Part shown: positions 39,676-49,378 of the stretch, piece after piece
Layout of the letters: every line of letters starts with the position of its first letter
How positions within the stretch are numbered: the first letter of the stretch is position 1
Assembly (NCBI RefSeq): GCF_042651065.1
Contig: NZ_JBHSCH010000011.1
Span: 1 to 64,000, forward strand
DNA from: Pseudoroseomonas aestuarii
Lineage (GTDB): Bacteria > Pseudomonadota > Alphaproteobacteria > Acetobacterales > Acetobacteraceae
Reading direction: 5' to 3'
Length of the DNA: 64,000 nucleotides
Program-made: the position numbers and the translations under genes
The notes under the pieces: model-generated
The model's database searches: none
Told to the model about the DNA's origin: nothing
Seen by the model: the letters and a program-made list of their open reading frames with translations, nothing else

Positions 39676-40647
39676 ATGCTGAACCGCCGCACCCTGCTGA
39701 CCCGAGTCGCCGCGCTCTCCGTCCTCTCCGGCGGCGCGGCCCATGCCGCCACGGCCAGCTTCGACGCCTTCCTGCAGGGCGTCGCCAGCGAGGCCCGGGG
39801 CGCCGGCGTGTCCCAGGCCACGCTGCAGCGGGCCTTCGCCAACATCCGCCCCAACGACAAGGTGCTGGAGCTCGACCGCCGCCAGCCCGAGTTCACCCTG
39901 ACCTGGGAACAGTACCGCGACGGCCGCATCACCGCCCAGCGGGTCGAGCGCGGCCGCCAGGCCTATGCCGAGAACGCGACGCTGCTGGACGCCATCGCCA
40001 CGCGCTTCCGCGTCTCGCCGCGCATCGTTGTGGCGGTGTGGGGGCTGGAGACGAACTATGGCGGCTTCACCGGCAACTACAACACCATCGAGGCGCTCGC
40101 CACGCTGGCCTGGGATGGCCGCCGCAGCGCCTTCTTCCGCGCCGAGCTGATGGCCGCGCTGCGCATCCTGGAGCGCGGCGACGTGGCGCCGGAGCGGATG
40201 CGCGGCAGCTACGCCGGCGCCATGGGCCACCCGCAGTTCATGCCCACCAGCTTCGAGCGGCTGGCGGTGGATTTCGACGGCGACGGCCGCCGCGACATCT
40301 GGGACAACCGCGCCGACGCGCTGGCCTCGATCGCCAACTATCTCGGCCGCAGCGGCTGGGACGAGACGGAGCGCTGGGGCCGCGAGGTGCTGGTGCCGGC
40401 GGGCTTCGACGCCGCCCTGGCCGGGCGCGGCACCCGCAAGCCGCTGCGCGAGTGGCTTCGCCTGGGCGTCACCGCCGCCGACGGCACGGCGCTGCCGCCG
40501 CTCGATATGCCGACCTCCATCCTGCTGCCGGGCGGGGCGGGCGGGCAGGCCTTCGCTGTCTACCAGAACTTCAACGTCATCCGCCGCTACAACCCCTCCG
40601 ACTACTACGCGCTGGTGGTCGGCATGCTCTCCGACCGGGTGGCGTGA
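39676..40647 (+). CDS. Lytic murein transglycosylase, MltB family
   Basis: Cleaves the MurNAc-GlcNAc bond of peptidoglycan, leaving 1,6-anhydro ends. An N-terminal signal (RRTLLTRVAALSVLSGGAAHA) is followed by the SLT_2 domain with SFDAFLQGVASEARGAGVS. The catalytic Glu is in VAVWGLETNYGGFTGNYN. The segment GAMGHPQFMPTSFERLAVD is the other family hallmark, and the C-terminus ends ALVVGMLSDRVA. There is no lipobox Cys and no peptidoglycan-binding domain. Length is 323 residues. Its stop overlaps the rlpA GTG, so the two are probably translated together. Confidence 0.92.
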   Translation: MLNRRTLLTRVAALSVLSGGAAHAATASFDAFLQGVASEARGAGVSQATLQRAFANIRPNDKVLELDRRQPEFTLTWEQYRDGRITAQRVERGRQAYAENATLLDAIATRFRVSPRIVVAVWGLETNYGGFTGNYNTIEALATLAWDGRRSAFFRAELMAALRILERGDVAPERMRGSYAGAMGHPQFMPTSFERLAVDFDGDGRRDIWDNRADALASIANYLGRSGWDETERWGREVLVPAGFDAALAGRGTRKPLREWLRLGVTAADGTALPPLDMPTSILLPGGAGGQAFAVYQNFNVIRRYNPSDYYALVVGMLSDRVA

Positions 40648-41573
40648 GCGGCGGGGGAAGGCGAGGGGGCGCCGCCGCGCGCGGCGCGCTGCTGGCGGCG
40701 GCGCTGCCGCTGCTGGCCTCGGCCTGCGTGCGGCCGCCACCGCCGCAGGCCAGTGCCGCGCAGCCGCGCTACACGGTGGGCGAGCCCTATGCGATGGGCG
40801 GCGTCTGGTCCTACCCGCGCGAGGATTTCACCCTGCGCGAGACCGGCCTCGCCGTTGTGGCGGCCGATGCCCGCGCCGGCCGCCGCACCGCCAATGGCGA
40901 GATCCACGACCCTGGCCTGCTGATGGCGGCGCACCGCACCGTGCAGCTCCCCGCCATCCTGCGCGTCACCAACCTGGAGACGGGGCGCGAGATCCTGGTC
41001 CGCGCGAATGACCGCGGCCCGGCCCGGCCCGGGCGCGTGCTGGAGCTGTCCCGCCGCGCTGCCGCGCTGCTCGGCGTGCCGGAAGGCGGCACGGCGCAGG
41101 TGGCGCTGGCCATCGAGGCCGAGCCCTCCCGCCACCTCGCCGCCGCGCTGCCGCAGCCGGAGGGCACGCGGCTGGAGATCGCCGCCGCGCCGCGCGGGCC
41201 GGTGCAGAGCGAGGCGCTGGCGCCGCCGCCCGGCACCCGCGCGGCGCCCCTGCGCGCCCTCTCCGGCGCGGCCGTTGCCACCGCCCCGGAGGAGGCGCCG
41301 CCGGCACCGCCGCCCGAGCGCCTGCCGGAGACCCTGTGGCAGGGCCCCGCCCGGCCGGGGCGGCTCTACCTGCAGGCCAGCACCTTCCTCAGCCGTGCCG
41401 ACGCGCAGCGGCAGGCGGCGCGCATCGGCGCGCGGGTGGAAGGCACGGGCCGCCCGGGGCGGCCGGAATACCGGGTCCGCCTTGGCCCCTTTGCAACCGT
41501 CGCCGAGGCGGATACAGCCCTTGAGCGGGCACTCCGTTCGGGCGTATCCGATGCCCGTATCCTGATCGACTAG
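40644..41573 (+). CDS. rlpA: RlpA-like septal-ring lytic transglycosylase with SPOR domain
   Basis: Envelope protein of 309 residues. A short signal ends in LPLLASAC, close to a lipobox though with Ala at the -3 position. The double-psi beta-barrel domain (about 45-150) includes RTANGEIHDPGLLMAAH and ANDRGPARPGRVLELSRR, with the catalytic-type Asp. A long Ala/Pro-rich linker leads to a C-terminal SPOR domain (about 235-305) for binding denuded glycan at division sites. The start is GTG (40644-40646), sharing four bases with the mltB stop. The pairing of mltB and rlpA with a carboxypeptidase downstream suggests a wall-remodelling operon. Confidence 0.9.
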   Translation: MSGGGRRGGAAARGALLAAALPLLASACVRPPPPQASAAQPRYTVGEPYAMGGVWSYPREDFTLRETGLAVVAADARAGRRTANGEIHDPGLLMAAHRTVQLPAILRVTNLETGREILVRANDRGPARPGRVLELSRRAAALLGVPEGGTAQVALAIEAEPSRHLAAALPQPEGTRLEIAAAPRGPVQSEALAPPPGTRAAPLRALSGAAVATAPEEAPPAPPPERLPETLWQGPARPGRLYLQASTFLSRADAQRQAARIGARVEGTGRPGRPEYRVRLGPFATVAEADTALERALRSGVSDARILID

Positions 41574-41591
41574 CGGCCTGCCCGCAGGCCG
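41574..41591 (+). terminator. Hairpin between rlpA and the D,D-carboxypeptidase gene
   Basis: CGGCCTG (41574-41580) and CAGGCCG (41585-41591) pair perfectly around CCCG, starting directly after the rlpA stop. There is no U-tract, so partial termination or mRNA processing is as likely as full termination. Confidence 0.35.
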
Positions 41592-41632
41592 TGGTCCACC
41601 GCAGTTCCAGACTGAACGAGGAGATTTCCGCG

Positions 41633-42844
41633 ATGCCGCTTCGCCGCGAACTGCTGGGCGGTGCCGCCGCGGTCCTGGCCGCCGGCCCGCTCGCCACGCC
41701 TGGCCTGGCGCAGCAGCGCCGCCCCGCCGGCCTCGCCGCCGCGCCCGCCGCGCCGCCGACCTCGCCCGCCAGCACGCCCCTCGGCCCGGTGGACACCATC
41801 GCCCGCCAGGCGCTGCTCGTGGACGCCGACACCGGCGCCGTGCTGCTGGAGAAGAACGCGGACGAGCGTATGCCGCCTTCCTCCATGTCGAAGCTGATGA
41901 CCATGTATGTGGTCTTCGACATGCTGAAGCAGGGCCGGCTGCGCCCCGACCAGGCCCTGCCGGTGAGCGAGCGCGCCTGGCGCATGGGCGGCTCGAAGAT
42001 GTTCGTCGAGCTGGGCAGCAGCATCAAGGTCGAGGATCTGGCGCGCGGCGTCATCATCCAGTCGGGCAACGACGCCTGCGTGGTGCTGGCCGAGGCGATC
42101 AGCGGCAGCGAGCAGCAATTCGCCGAGTTGCTGAACGAGTACGGCAAGCGCATCGGGCTGAAGGACAGCAATTTCCGCAACGCCACCGGCTGGCCCGACC
42201 CCGAGCACCGCATGACCTGCCGGGACCTCGCCATCCTGGCCTCCCGCCTGATCCACGACTTCCCGGACCACTACAGCATCTACAGCGAGCGCGCCTTCCG
42301 CTGGAACGACATCAACCAGGAGAACCGCAACCCGCTGCTCGGCCGCGTCCCCGGCGCCGATGGCCTCAAGACCGGCCACACCGAGGATGCCGGCTACGGC
42401 CTGACCGGCACGGCCAAGCGCGGCGAGCGCCGGCTGATCCTGGTGGTGAACGGCCTGCCCTCGATGCGCGCGCGCGGCGAGGAATCCGAGCGGCTGATCG
42501 AGTGGGGCTTCCGCGAGTTCGAGAACGTGGTGCTGTTCCGCGCCGCCGATACGGTGGAGGCCGCGCCGGTCTATCTGGGCGAGGCGCCGACCGTGCCGCT
42601 GGTAGGCGGCAAGGACCTGGTGCTGACCCTGCCGCGCCAGTGGCGCCGCAACCTGCAGGTGACGCTGCGCTACAACGGGCCGATCCCGGCGCCGATCGCC
42701 AAGGGGCAGGAGGTGGGCCAGCTCGACATTGCCGGGCAGGGCGTGCCGCCCATGGTGATGCCGCTCTATGCGGGGGCCGATGTCGGCAAGCTCGGCCTGA
42801 TCCCGCGCATCCCGGCGGTGATCTCGCGCATGGTCTCGGGCTGA
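41633..42844 (+). CDS. D-alanyl-D-alanine carboxypeptidase (PBP5/6 family)
   Basis: Periplasmic, probably membrane-tethered enzyme that removes the terminal D-Ala of peptidoglycan stem peptides. A signal peptide (LLGGAAAVLAAGPLATPGLA) precedes a Pro/Ala-rich spacer. The penicillin-binding motifs are SMSK in PPSSMSKLMTMY, SGN in IQSGNDACVVLAEAI, and KTG in GLKTGHTEDAGYGL. A C-terminal PBP5-type beta domain (about 300-400) follows, ending in a short amphipathic segment. The ATG at 41633 has GAGGAG eight bases upstream, which decides it over the frame start at 41591. Length is 403 residues. It precedes tmk by only a single base. Confidence 0.93.
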   Translation: MPLRRELLGGAAAVLAAGPLATPGLAQQRRPAGLAAAPAAPPTSPASTPLGPVDTIARQALLVDADTGAVLLEKNADERMPPSSMSKLMTMYVVFDMLKQGRLRPDQALPVSERAWRMGGSKMFVELGSSIKVEDLARGVIIQSGNDACVVLAEAISGSEQQFAELLNEYGKRIGLKDSNFRNATGWPDPEHRMTCRDLAILASRLIHDFPDHYSIYSERAFRWNDINQENRNPLLGRVPGADGLKTGHTEDAGYGLTGTAKRGERRLILVVNGLPSMRARGEESERLIEWGFREFENVVLFRAADTVEAAPVYLGEAPTVPLVGGKDLVLTLPRQWRRNLQVTLRYNGPIPAPIAKGQEVGQLDIAGQGVPPMVMPLYAGADVGKLGLIPRIPAVISRMVSG

Positions 42845-42845
42845 G

Positions 42846-43480
42846 GTGAGGAGGGTCGAACCCGGCGTCTTCATCACGCTGGAGGGCGGGGAAGGGGCCG
42901 GCAAGACCACCCTGGCGCGTGCCCTGGCCGCCCGCCTCGCCGCCGCCGGCCTGCCCGTGCTGCGCACCCGCGAGCCGGGCGGCGCGCCCGGCGCCGAGCT
43001 GCTGCGCGGCCTGATGCTGGGCGGCGACATCGCCTGGGACCCGGTGGCCGAGGCCATGCTGATGTTCGCCGCGCGGCGGGAGCATCTGGCCAAGACCATC
43101 CGCCCCGCGCTGGAGGCCGGCATCTGGGTGGTATGCGACCGCTTCGCGGATTCCACGCTCGCATACCAGTGCCATGGCCATGGGCTGGACCGCGCCGTGT
43201 GGGAAGGGCTGGCGCGCGTGGCGCTCGGCGATTTCGCGCCGGACCTCACCCTGGTGCTGGACCTGCCGCCCGAGGCCGGCATGGCCCGTGCCCTCGGCCG
43301 CGGCGCGCCGGACCGGTTCGAGCGGCTGGGCGCGGATTTCCATGCCCGGGTGCATGAGGGCTTCCAGGCCATCGCCGCCGCCGAGCCGGGGCGCTGCGCC
43401 GTGCTGGATGCCACGCAGCCGCCGGAAGTCCTGGCCGGGGCCGCCGCCGCCCTGCTGCGGGAGCGGCTGGGGGCGCCGCT

Positions 43481-43484
<4 letters not shown>
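42846..43484 (+). CDS. tmk: Thymidylate kinase
   Basis: Phosphorylates dTMP to dTDP in dTTP synthesis. The P-loop is ITLEGGEGAGKTTLARAL. The DR motif is in VVCDRFADSTLAYQ, and TREPGG is the base-binding segment. A LID-like stretch lies near GRGAPDRFERLG. Length is 212 residues. The start is GTG, one base after the carboxypeptidase stop, and the stop overlaps the holB GTG (GTGA). The tmk-holB-metG-tatD order is widespread in bacteria and supports the calls. Confidence 0.95.
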
Positions 43485-44494
<1,010 letters not shown>

Positions 44495-44505
44495 GGACCT
44501 TGATC

Positions 44506-46077
44506 ATGACCGGCGAGCGCCGCTCCATCTACCTGACCACGCCCATCTACTACGTCAACGACAAGCCGCATATCGGCCACGCCTACACCTCGCTGGCGGC
44601 GGATGTGCTGGCGCGCTGGCACCGCATGTCGGGCCACGACGTGCACTTCCTGACGGGCACGGACGAGCACGGGCAGAAGGTGGAGAAGGCGGCCGAGGCA
44701 CGCGGCATGGACCCGCAGCTTTTCACCGACACGGTGAGCCAGAGCTTCCGCGAACTGGCCGTTCGGATGAACTACTCCAACGACGACTTCATCCGCACCT
44801 CGGAGGAGCGCCACAAGCGGGCCTGCGCCGCGCTGTGGCAGCGGCTGGAGGCGAATGGCGAGATCTATCTCGGCCATTACGAGGGCTGGTACGCGGTGCG
44901 CGACGAGGCCTTCTACGGCCCGGACGAGATCACGGAGAAGGATGGCCAGAAATTCGCCCCGACCGGCGCGCCGGTGGAGTGGGTGAGGGAGCCTTCCTAC
45001 TTCTTCCGCCTGTCGCGGTGGCAGGAGAAGCTTCTCGCCTTCTACGAGGCCAACCCGGACTTCATCGCGCCGCAAACCCGACGCAACGAGGTGATGAGCT
45101 TCGTCAAGAGCGGCCTGACCGACCTCTCCATCTCCCGCACCTCCTTCAAATGGGGCGTGAAGGTGCCGGGGGACGAGGCGCATGTGATGTATGTGTGGCT
45201 CGACGCGCTGACGAACTACATCACCGCGCTCGGCTATCCTTCTGAATCTGAAGCATTGTGGCGCTTCTGGCCCGCGGATGTTCATTTCGTCGGCAAGGAT
45301 ATCCTCCGGTTCCACGCCATCTACTGGCCGGCCTTCCTGATGGCCGCCGGCCTGCCCACGCCCCGCCGGGTGTTCGCCCATGGCTGGTGGACCAATGAGG
45401 GGCAGAAGATCTCCAAGTCGCTCGGCAACGTCATCGACCCGCTGGCGCTGATCGACGAGTTCGGGCTGGACCCAGTGCGCTTCTTCCTGCTGCGCGAGGT
45501 GCCCTTCGGCCAGGATGGCGACTTCCAGCGCAAGGCGCTGGTCGGCCGCCTGAACGGCGAGCTGGCCGATGCGCTGGGCAACCTCGCCAATCGCACCCTC
45601 AGCCTGATCCAGCGCAACTGCGAGGGCGCGCTGCCGGCGCCCGTGGCGGCGCCGACCGAAGCCGACACCGCCTTCCTGACGGCCACCGGCCATGCCGACG
45701 CCGCCGGCAGCCCCGCCTGGCTGGTGGAGAAGGTCGATGCCCTGCTGAACGAGCAGAAATTCGACGCCGCGCTGACGTTGATCTTCACGTCCATCCGCGA
45801 GGCCAATGGCTACATCACCCGCGAGCAGCCCTGGGCGCTGAAGAAGACCGACCTGGCGCGGATGCGCGACGTGCTGCGCCACCTGCACGACGCGCTGCGC
45901 GTCTTCGCCACGGTGCTGCGGCCCTTCATGCCGGAGACCATGGAGAAGCTGCTCGACCAGCTCGCCGTGCCGGCCGGGGCGCGCGACCTCGCGGCGCTGG
46001 CCACGCCACTGCCGGAGGGGGTGGCGCTGCCGCCGCCCAGCCCGCTGTTCCAGAAGATCCAGGACGCCGCCGCCTGA
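44506..46077 (+). CDS. metG: Methionyl-tRNA synthetase
   Basis: Charges tRNA-Met, including the initiator. The class I signatures are PHIGHAYTSLAADVL (HIGH) and GQKISKSLGNVIDP (KMSKS type). The connective region lacks a clear zinc-knuckle cysteine set, and there is no C-terminal EMAP/Trbp111 domain, so this is the short form of 523 residues. The ATG at 44506 has GAGGA eight bases upstream; a TTG at 44491 would begin inside the holB stop region. The stop overlaps the tatD ATG. Confidence 0.96.
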   Translation: MTGERRSIYLTTPIYYVNDKPHIGHAYTSLAADVLARWHRMSGHDVHFLTGTDEHGQKVEKAAEARGMDPQLFTDTVSQSFRELAVRMNYSNDDFIRTSEERHKRACAALWQRLEANGEIYLGHYEGWYAVRDEAFYGPDEITEKDGQKFAPTGAPVEWVREPSYFFRLSRWQEKLLAFYEANPDFIAPQTRRNEVMSFVKSGLTDLSISRTSFKWGVKVPGDEAHVMYVWLDALTNYITALGYPSESEALWRFWPADVHFVGKDILRFHAIYWPAFLMAAGLPTPRRVFAHGWWTNEGQKISKSLGNVIDPLALIDEFGLDPVRFFLLREVPFGQDGDFQRKALVGRLNGELADALGNLANRTLSLIQRNCEGALPAPVAAPTEADTAFLTATGHADAAGSPAWLVEKVDALLNEQKFDAALTLIFTSIREANGYITREQPWALKKTDLARMRDVLRHLHDALRVFATVLRPFMPETMEKLLDQLAVPAGARDLAALATPLPEGVALPPPSPLFQKIQDAAA

Positions 46078-46847
46078 TGCTCGTCGATAGCCACTGCCAC
46101 CTCGACCATTTCTCCGAGGCCGAGATCGAGGACATCCTGCGCCGCGCCGCCGAGGCGGGGGTGGGCGAGATGGTCACCATCGGCGTGCGCATGGCGCAGG
46201 CCGAAACGGTCAGGACGATAGCGCAACGATTTGCCCAGGTCTGGGGCACGGTCGGCGTGCATCCGCAGAATGTGGGCGAGGGGCCGCTGCCGGAGGTGGC
46301 CGAGATCGTCGCCGCCGCCGACCACCCGAAGGTCATCGGCATCGGCGAGAGCGGGCTCGACTACTTCTACGACAAGGCGCCGCGCGAGGTGCAACAGGAG
46401 GGCTTCCGCCGCCACATCCGCGCCGCGCGCGAGACCGGCCTGCCGCTGGTGGTGCACGCCCGGGACGCGGATGCGGACATTGCCGCCATCCTGCGCGAGG
46501 AGCGCGCTGACGGGCCGTTCGACTTCCTGCTCCACTGCTTCAGCTCCGGCCGCAAGCTGGCCGAGGAAGCGGTTGAAATGGGAGGCTATCTGTCCTTCTC
46601 CGGCATCCTGACCTTCCCGAAGTCCCAGGAGATCCGCGACATAGCGCGCGACATGCCGGCGGACCGGCTGCTGGTGGAGACGGACAGCCCCTATCTTGCC
46701 CCCGCGCCCTATCGCGGCAAGCGCAACGAACCCTCCTATGTGCCGCACACCGCCCGCGTGCTGGCCGAGGTGCGCGGGCTGAGCCCCGAGGCGATGGCCG
46801 AGAGCACTACGGCCAATTTCCGCCGCCTGTTCAAGAAGGCTGCGTAG
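46077..46847 (+). CDS. TatD-family metal-dependent DNase
   Basis: TIM-barrel hydrolase of 256 residues, related to TatD/YcfH. Metal-binding motifs are VDSHCHLDHFSE at the start, GESGLDYFYDKAP, VVHARDAD, LLHCFSSG and VETDSPYLAPAPYRGK. The family has 3'-5' DNase activity and a proposed role in repair or quality control. The start shares a base with the metG stop (TGATG). It is followed by the MBL-fold gene, the classic metG-tatD-MBL order of alphaproteobacteria. Confidence 0.92.
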   Translation: MLVDSHCHLDHFSEAEIEDILRRAAEAGVGEMVTIGVRMAQAETVRTIAQRFAQVWGTVGVHPQNVGEGPLPEVAEIVAAADHPKVIGIGESGLDYFYDKAPREVQQEGFRRHIRAARETGLPLVVHARDADADIAAILREERADGPFDFLLHCFSSGRKLAEEAVEMGGYLSFSGILTFPKSQEIRDIARDMPADRLLVETDSPYLAPAPYRGKRNEPSYVPHTARVLAEVRGLSPEAMAESTTANFRRLFKKAA

Positions 46848-46857
46848 GAGCTTGAAC

Positions 46858-47652
46858 TTGAAGGTTACCATCCTCGGCTGCGGCGGCTCGGCGGGGGTGC
46901 CGATGCTGGGCGGCCCGGATGGCGCGGGCGATTGGGGCGCTTGCGACCCCGCCGAGCCGCGCAACCGCCGCGGCCGTTCCTCCATCCTGATCGAGGCGCC
47001 GGATGGGCAGCGGCTGCTGATCGACGCCGGGCCGGACCTGCGCAACCAGCTCCTGGCCAACCGCATCGGCCGGGTGGATGCGCTGCTCGTCACCCATGGA
47101 CATGCCGACCACATCATGGGGCTCGACGAGTTCCGGCCGCTCAACCGGGCGATCGGCGCGGCCATCCCGGTCTATGCCACCGAGATCACCCTGGAGGAGC
47201 TGAAGGCCCGCTTCGACTATGCCTTCCGCGCACCGACGCCGCCGGCCTTCTTCCGCCCGGCGCTGACGCCGATCCCGGTGCGGCCCGGCCAGGTGGTGGA
47301 GGCGGCGGGGCTGCCCGTGCAGCTCTACCGCCAGGACCACAAGGTGATGGAGACGCTCGGGCTGCGCATCGGCAACTTCGCCTATTCCACGGACGTGGTG
47401 CGGATGCCGGAGGAAAGCCTGGAGCAGTTGCACAGTCTCGACACCTGGGTGGTGGGCTGCTTCCAGCGCCGGCCGCATGCGGTGCATGCGCATCTGGACC
47501 TTGTTCGGGAGTGGGTGGAGAGGCTGCGCCCACGCCGGACGGTGTTGACGCATATGGGGCATGACCTCGACTGGTCCTGGCTTGGACAGAACCTCCCTGA
47601 GGGGATCGAGGCTGCGTATGACGGGTTGATCCTCGATGTCCTGGCCTCCTGA
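46858..47652 (+). CDS. MBL-fold metallohydrolase (PhnP-like)
   Basis: Metallo-beta-lactamase-fold protein of 264 residues. The N-terminal strand VTILGCGGSAGVPMLGG resembles the PhnP/cyclic phosphodiesterase group. The metal motif is LLVTHGHADHIMGLDEFR (HxHxDH). Further ligands are probably in YSTDVV and LTHMGHDLDW. The TTG at 46858 is preferred over the TTG at 46852 because GGAG then lies seven bases upstream rather than one. The specific substrate is unknown; phosphodiesters are likely from the family. It follows tatD by ten bases. Confidence 0.87.
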   Translation: MKVTILGCGGSAGVPMLGGPDGAGDWGACDPAEPRNRRGRSSILIEAPDGQRLLIDAGPDLRNQLLANRIGRVDALLVTHGHADHIMGLDEFRPLNRAIGAAIPVYATEITLEELKARFDYAFRAPTPPAFFRPALTPIPVRPGQVVEAAGLPVQLYRQDHKVMETLGLRIGNFAYSTDVVRMPEESLEQLHSLDTWVVGCFQRRPHAVHAHLDLVREWVERLRPRRTVLTHMGHDLDWSWLGQNLPEGIEAAYDGLILDVLAS

Positions 47653-47714
47653 GAATTGTCATAATCTTCCTTATACGTTTTGCGTGAACCACCCTGCCGA
47701 CGAGGATTCCCGCC
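47653..47714 (+). promoter_or_regulatory. AT-rich upstream region of mazG
   Basis: The 62 bases between the MBL gene and mazG include an AT-rich pocket with CATAAT and TTATAC motifs around 47660-47680. No -35 with correct spacing is clear, so a mazG promoter is only suggested. Confidence 0.3.
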
Positions 47715-48503
47715 TTGGATGATGCCTCCGCCGCGCTGAACCGCCTCCTCTCCATCATGGCCCGGCTGCGCGCTCCCGATGGCTGCCCCTGGGACCGGGA
47801 GCAGGACTTCGCCTCGATCGCGCCCTACACCATCGAGGAGGCCTATGAGGTGGCGGATGCCATCCAGCGCGCCGATATGCCGGCGCTGCAGGACGAGCTG
47901 GGCGACCTGCTGTTCCAAGTCGTCTATCACGCGCAGATGGCACGCGAGGCCGGGGCCTTCGACTTCACGGCGGTGGCCGACACCATTTCGGAGAAGATGA
48001 TCCGCCGCCATCCGCATGTCTTCGGCGAGGCCGCGGCGCGCGACACGGAGGGCCAGGTGCAGGCCTGGGAGGTGCAGAAGCAGGCCGAGCGCGCCGCCCG
48101 CGCCGAGACCGGCACCCTGGCCGGCATTCCCACCGCCCTGCCCGCCCTGACCCGCGCCGCCAAGCTGACCCGCCGCGCCGGCCGCGTCGGCTTCGACTGG
48201 CCGGATGCCGAGGCGGTGCTGGACAAGCTGGCCGAGGAAACCGCCGAGCTGCGGGCCGAGCTGCCCGGCGCCGATCGCGCCCGGCTGGCGGACGAGCTCG
48301 GCGACATGCTGTTCGTGCTGGCCAACCTCGCCCGCAAGCTGGACCTCGACCCCGAGGCCTGCCTGCGCGGCGCCAACGCCAAGTTCGAGCGCCGTTTCAA
48401 CGCGGTGGAGAGCCGCCTCGCGGCCGAGGGCCAGAGCCCGGCCGACGCCGGGCTGGAGCGCATGGAGGCGCTCTGGCAGCAGGTGAAGCAGGCCGGAGGC
48501 TGA
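47715..48503 (+). CDS. mazG: Nucleoside triphosphate pyrophosphohydrolase MazG
   Basis: Removes pyrophosphate from (d)NTPs, including damaged ones. Two tandem MazG domains are visible. The first has CPWDREQDF, TIEEAYEVADAI and DELGDLLFQVVYHAQ. The second has KLAEETAELRAE and DELGDMLFVLANLAR. The length of 262 residues matches the two-domain form. The start is TTG at 47715 with AGGA eight bases upstream. It converges on the IMPase-like gene across a terminator hairpin. Confidence 0.94.
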   Translation: MDDASAALNRLLSIMARLRAPDGCPWDREQDFASIAPYTIEEAYEVADAIQRADMPALQDELGDLLFQVVYHAQMAREAGAFDFTAVADTISEKMIRRHPHVFGEAAARDTEGQVQAWEVQKQAERAARAETGTLAGIPTALPALTRAAKLTRRAGRVGFDWPDAEAVLDKLAEETAELRAELPGADRARLADELGDMLFVLANLARKLDLDPEACLRGANAKFERRFNAVESRLAAEGQSPADAGLERMEALWQQVKQAGG

Positions 48504-48506
48504 GGA

Positions 48507-48526
48507 AGGGGCGCTGGCGCGCCCCT
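48507..48526. terminator. Bidirectional hairpin between mazG and the IMPase-like gene
   Basis: AGGGGCGC (48507-48514) and GCGCCCCT (48519-48526) pair perfectly around TGGC, between two convergent stops. No long U-tract is present on either strand. Confidence 0.5.
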
Positions 48527-48533
48527 CCCGCCG

Positions 48534-49361
48534 TCAGGCGCCGAACAGCGCCTCTCGAACCGCGCCCCAGCTCGCCTTGTCCGGCGCGGCGATGAGGCCG
48601 CCGGCGGTGTGCTCAGGGCGGTACTCGCTGCCGTCGAAGCGGGCGCTGTAGCCGCCGGCCTCGCGGTGCAGCAGCCAGCCCGGCAGGTGGTCCCAGGGCA
48701 TCAGCTTGTTGTAGACCACCACATGCGCGTTGCCGCTGGCCACCAGCCGGTACTCATGCGCGGCGCAGCGGAACTGCACCCCGCCGGCGAAGCGCGGCAG
48801 ACGCGCCGTCAGCTGCGAGCGCACCGGCTCGGCGATATAGGTCCAGGAGACACCGGCGATCATCTGGTTCACCGGCACCGGTGCCGCCACGCGCAGATCC
48901 GTGCGGTGCCCGTCCGGCGCCTCGATCCAGGCGCCCTCGCCGCGCAGCGCGATCGCGGTGTCGTCGCCCATCGGGTCGTGGATCCAGGCGGCGACGACCT
49001 CGCCCTTCACCACGGCGGCGGCCATGCAGCCGAACAGCGGCACGCCGGCAGCGAAGTTCGCGGTGCCGTCCACCGGGTCCACCACGAAGGCGAGGTCCGC
49101 CCCGGCCAGCCGGCCCAGCACGGCGGGGTCGGCGGCGCAGGCCTCCTCCCCCACCACCACGCAGCCGGGGAAGCGCTCGGTCAGGGCGGCGGTGATGACC
49201 CGCTCCGCCGCCTCGTCCGCATCCGTCACCAGGTCCGTGGCGCTGCTCTTGGCGCGGATGGCGCCGCTCGCCAGGCGGCGGAAGCGCGGCTTGATCTCGG
49301 CCAGCGCGGCGTCACGCAGCAGGGTGGCGATCTCGGTCGCCATCCGTTCGTTGAAGCGCAT
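48534..49361 (-). CDS. Inositol monophosphatase-family phosphatase
   Basis: Mg-dependent, Li-sensitive-fold phosphatase of 275 residues. Motifs are ATDLVTDADEAAE, VVGEE (first metal Glu), FVVDPVDGTANFAAG (the DPxDGT core) and MPWDHLPGWLL (the final metal Asp). The family includes inositol monophosphatase, HisN-type histidinol phosphatase and CysQ; the sequence alone does not separate them. The ATG at 49361 has AGGGA five to six bases upstream. It lies 17 bases after hflX on the same strand, so it may be the last gene of the hfq-hflX transcript. Confidence 0.87.
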   Translation of the reverse strand: MRFNERMATEIATLLRDAALAEIKPRFRRLASGAIRAKSSATDLVTDADEAAERVITAALTERFPGCVVVGEEACAADPAVLGRLAGADLAFVVDPVDGTANFAAGVPLFGCMAAAVVKGEVVAAWIHDPMGDDTAIALRGEGAWIEAPDGHRTDLRVAAPVPVNQMIAGVSWTYIAEPVRSQLTARLPRFAGGVQFRCAAHEYRLVASGNAHVVVYNKLMPWDHLPGWLLHREAGGYSARFDGSEYRPEHTAGGLIAAPDKASWGAVREALFGA

Positions 49362-49378
49362 TCTATTCCCTGTCGCGG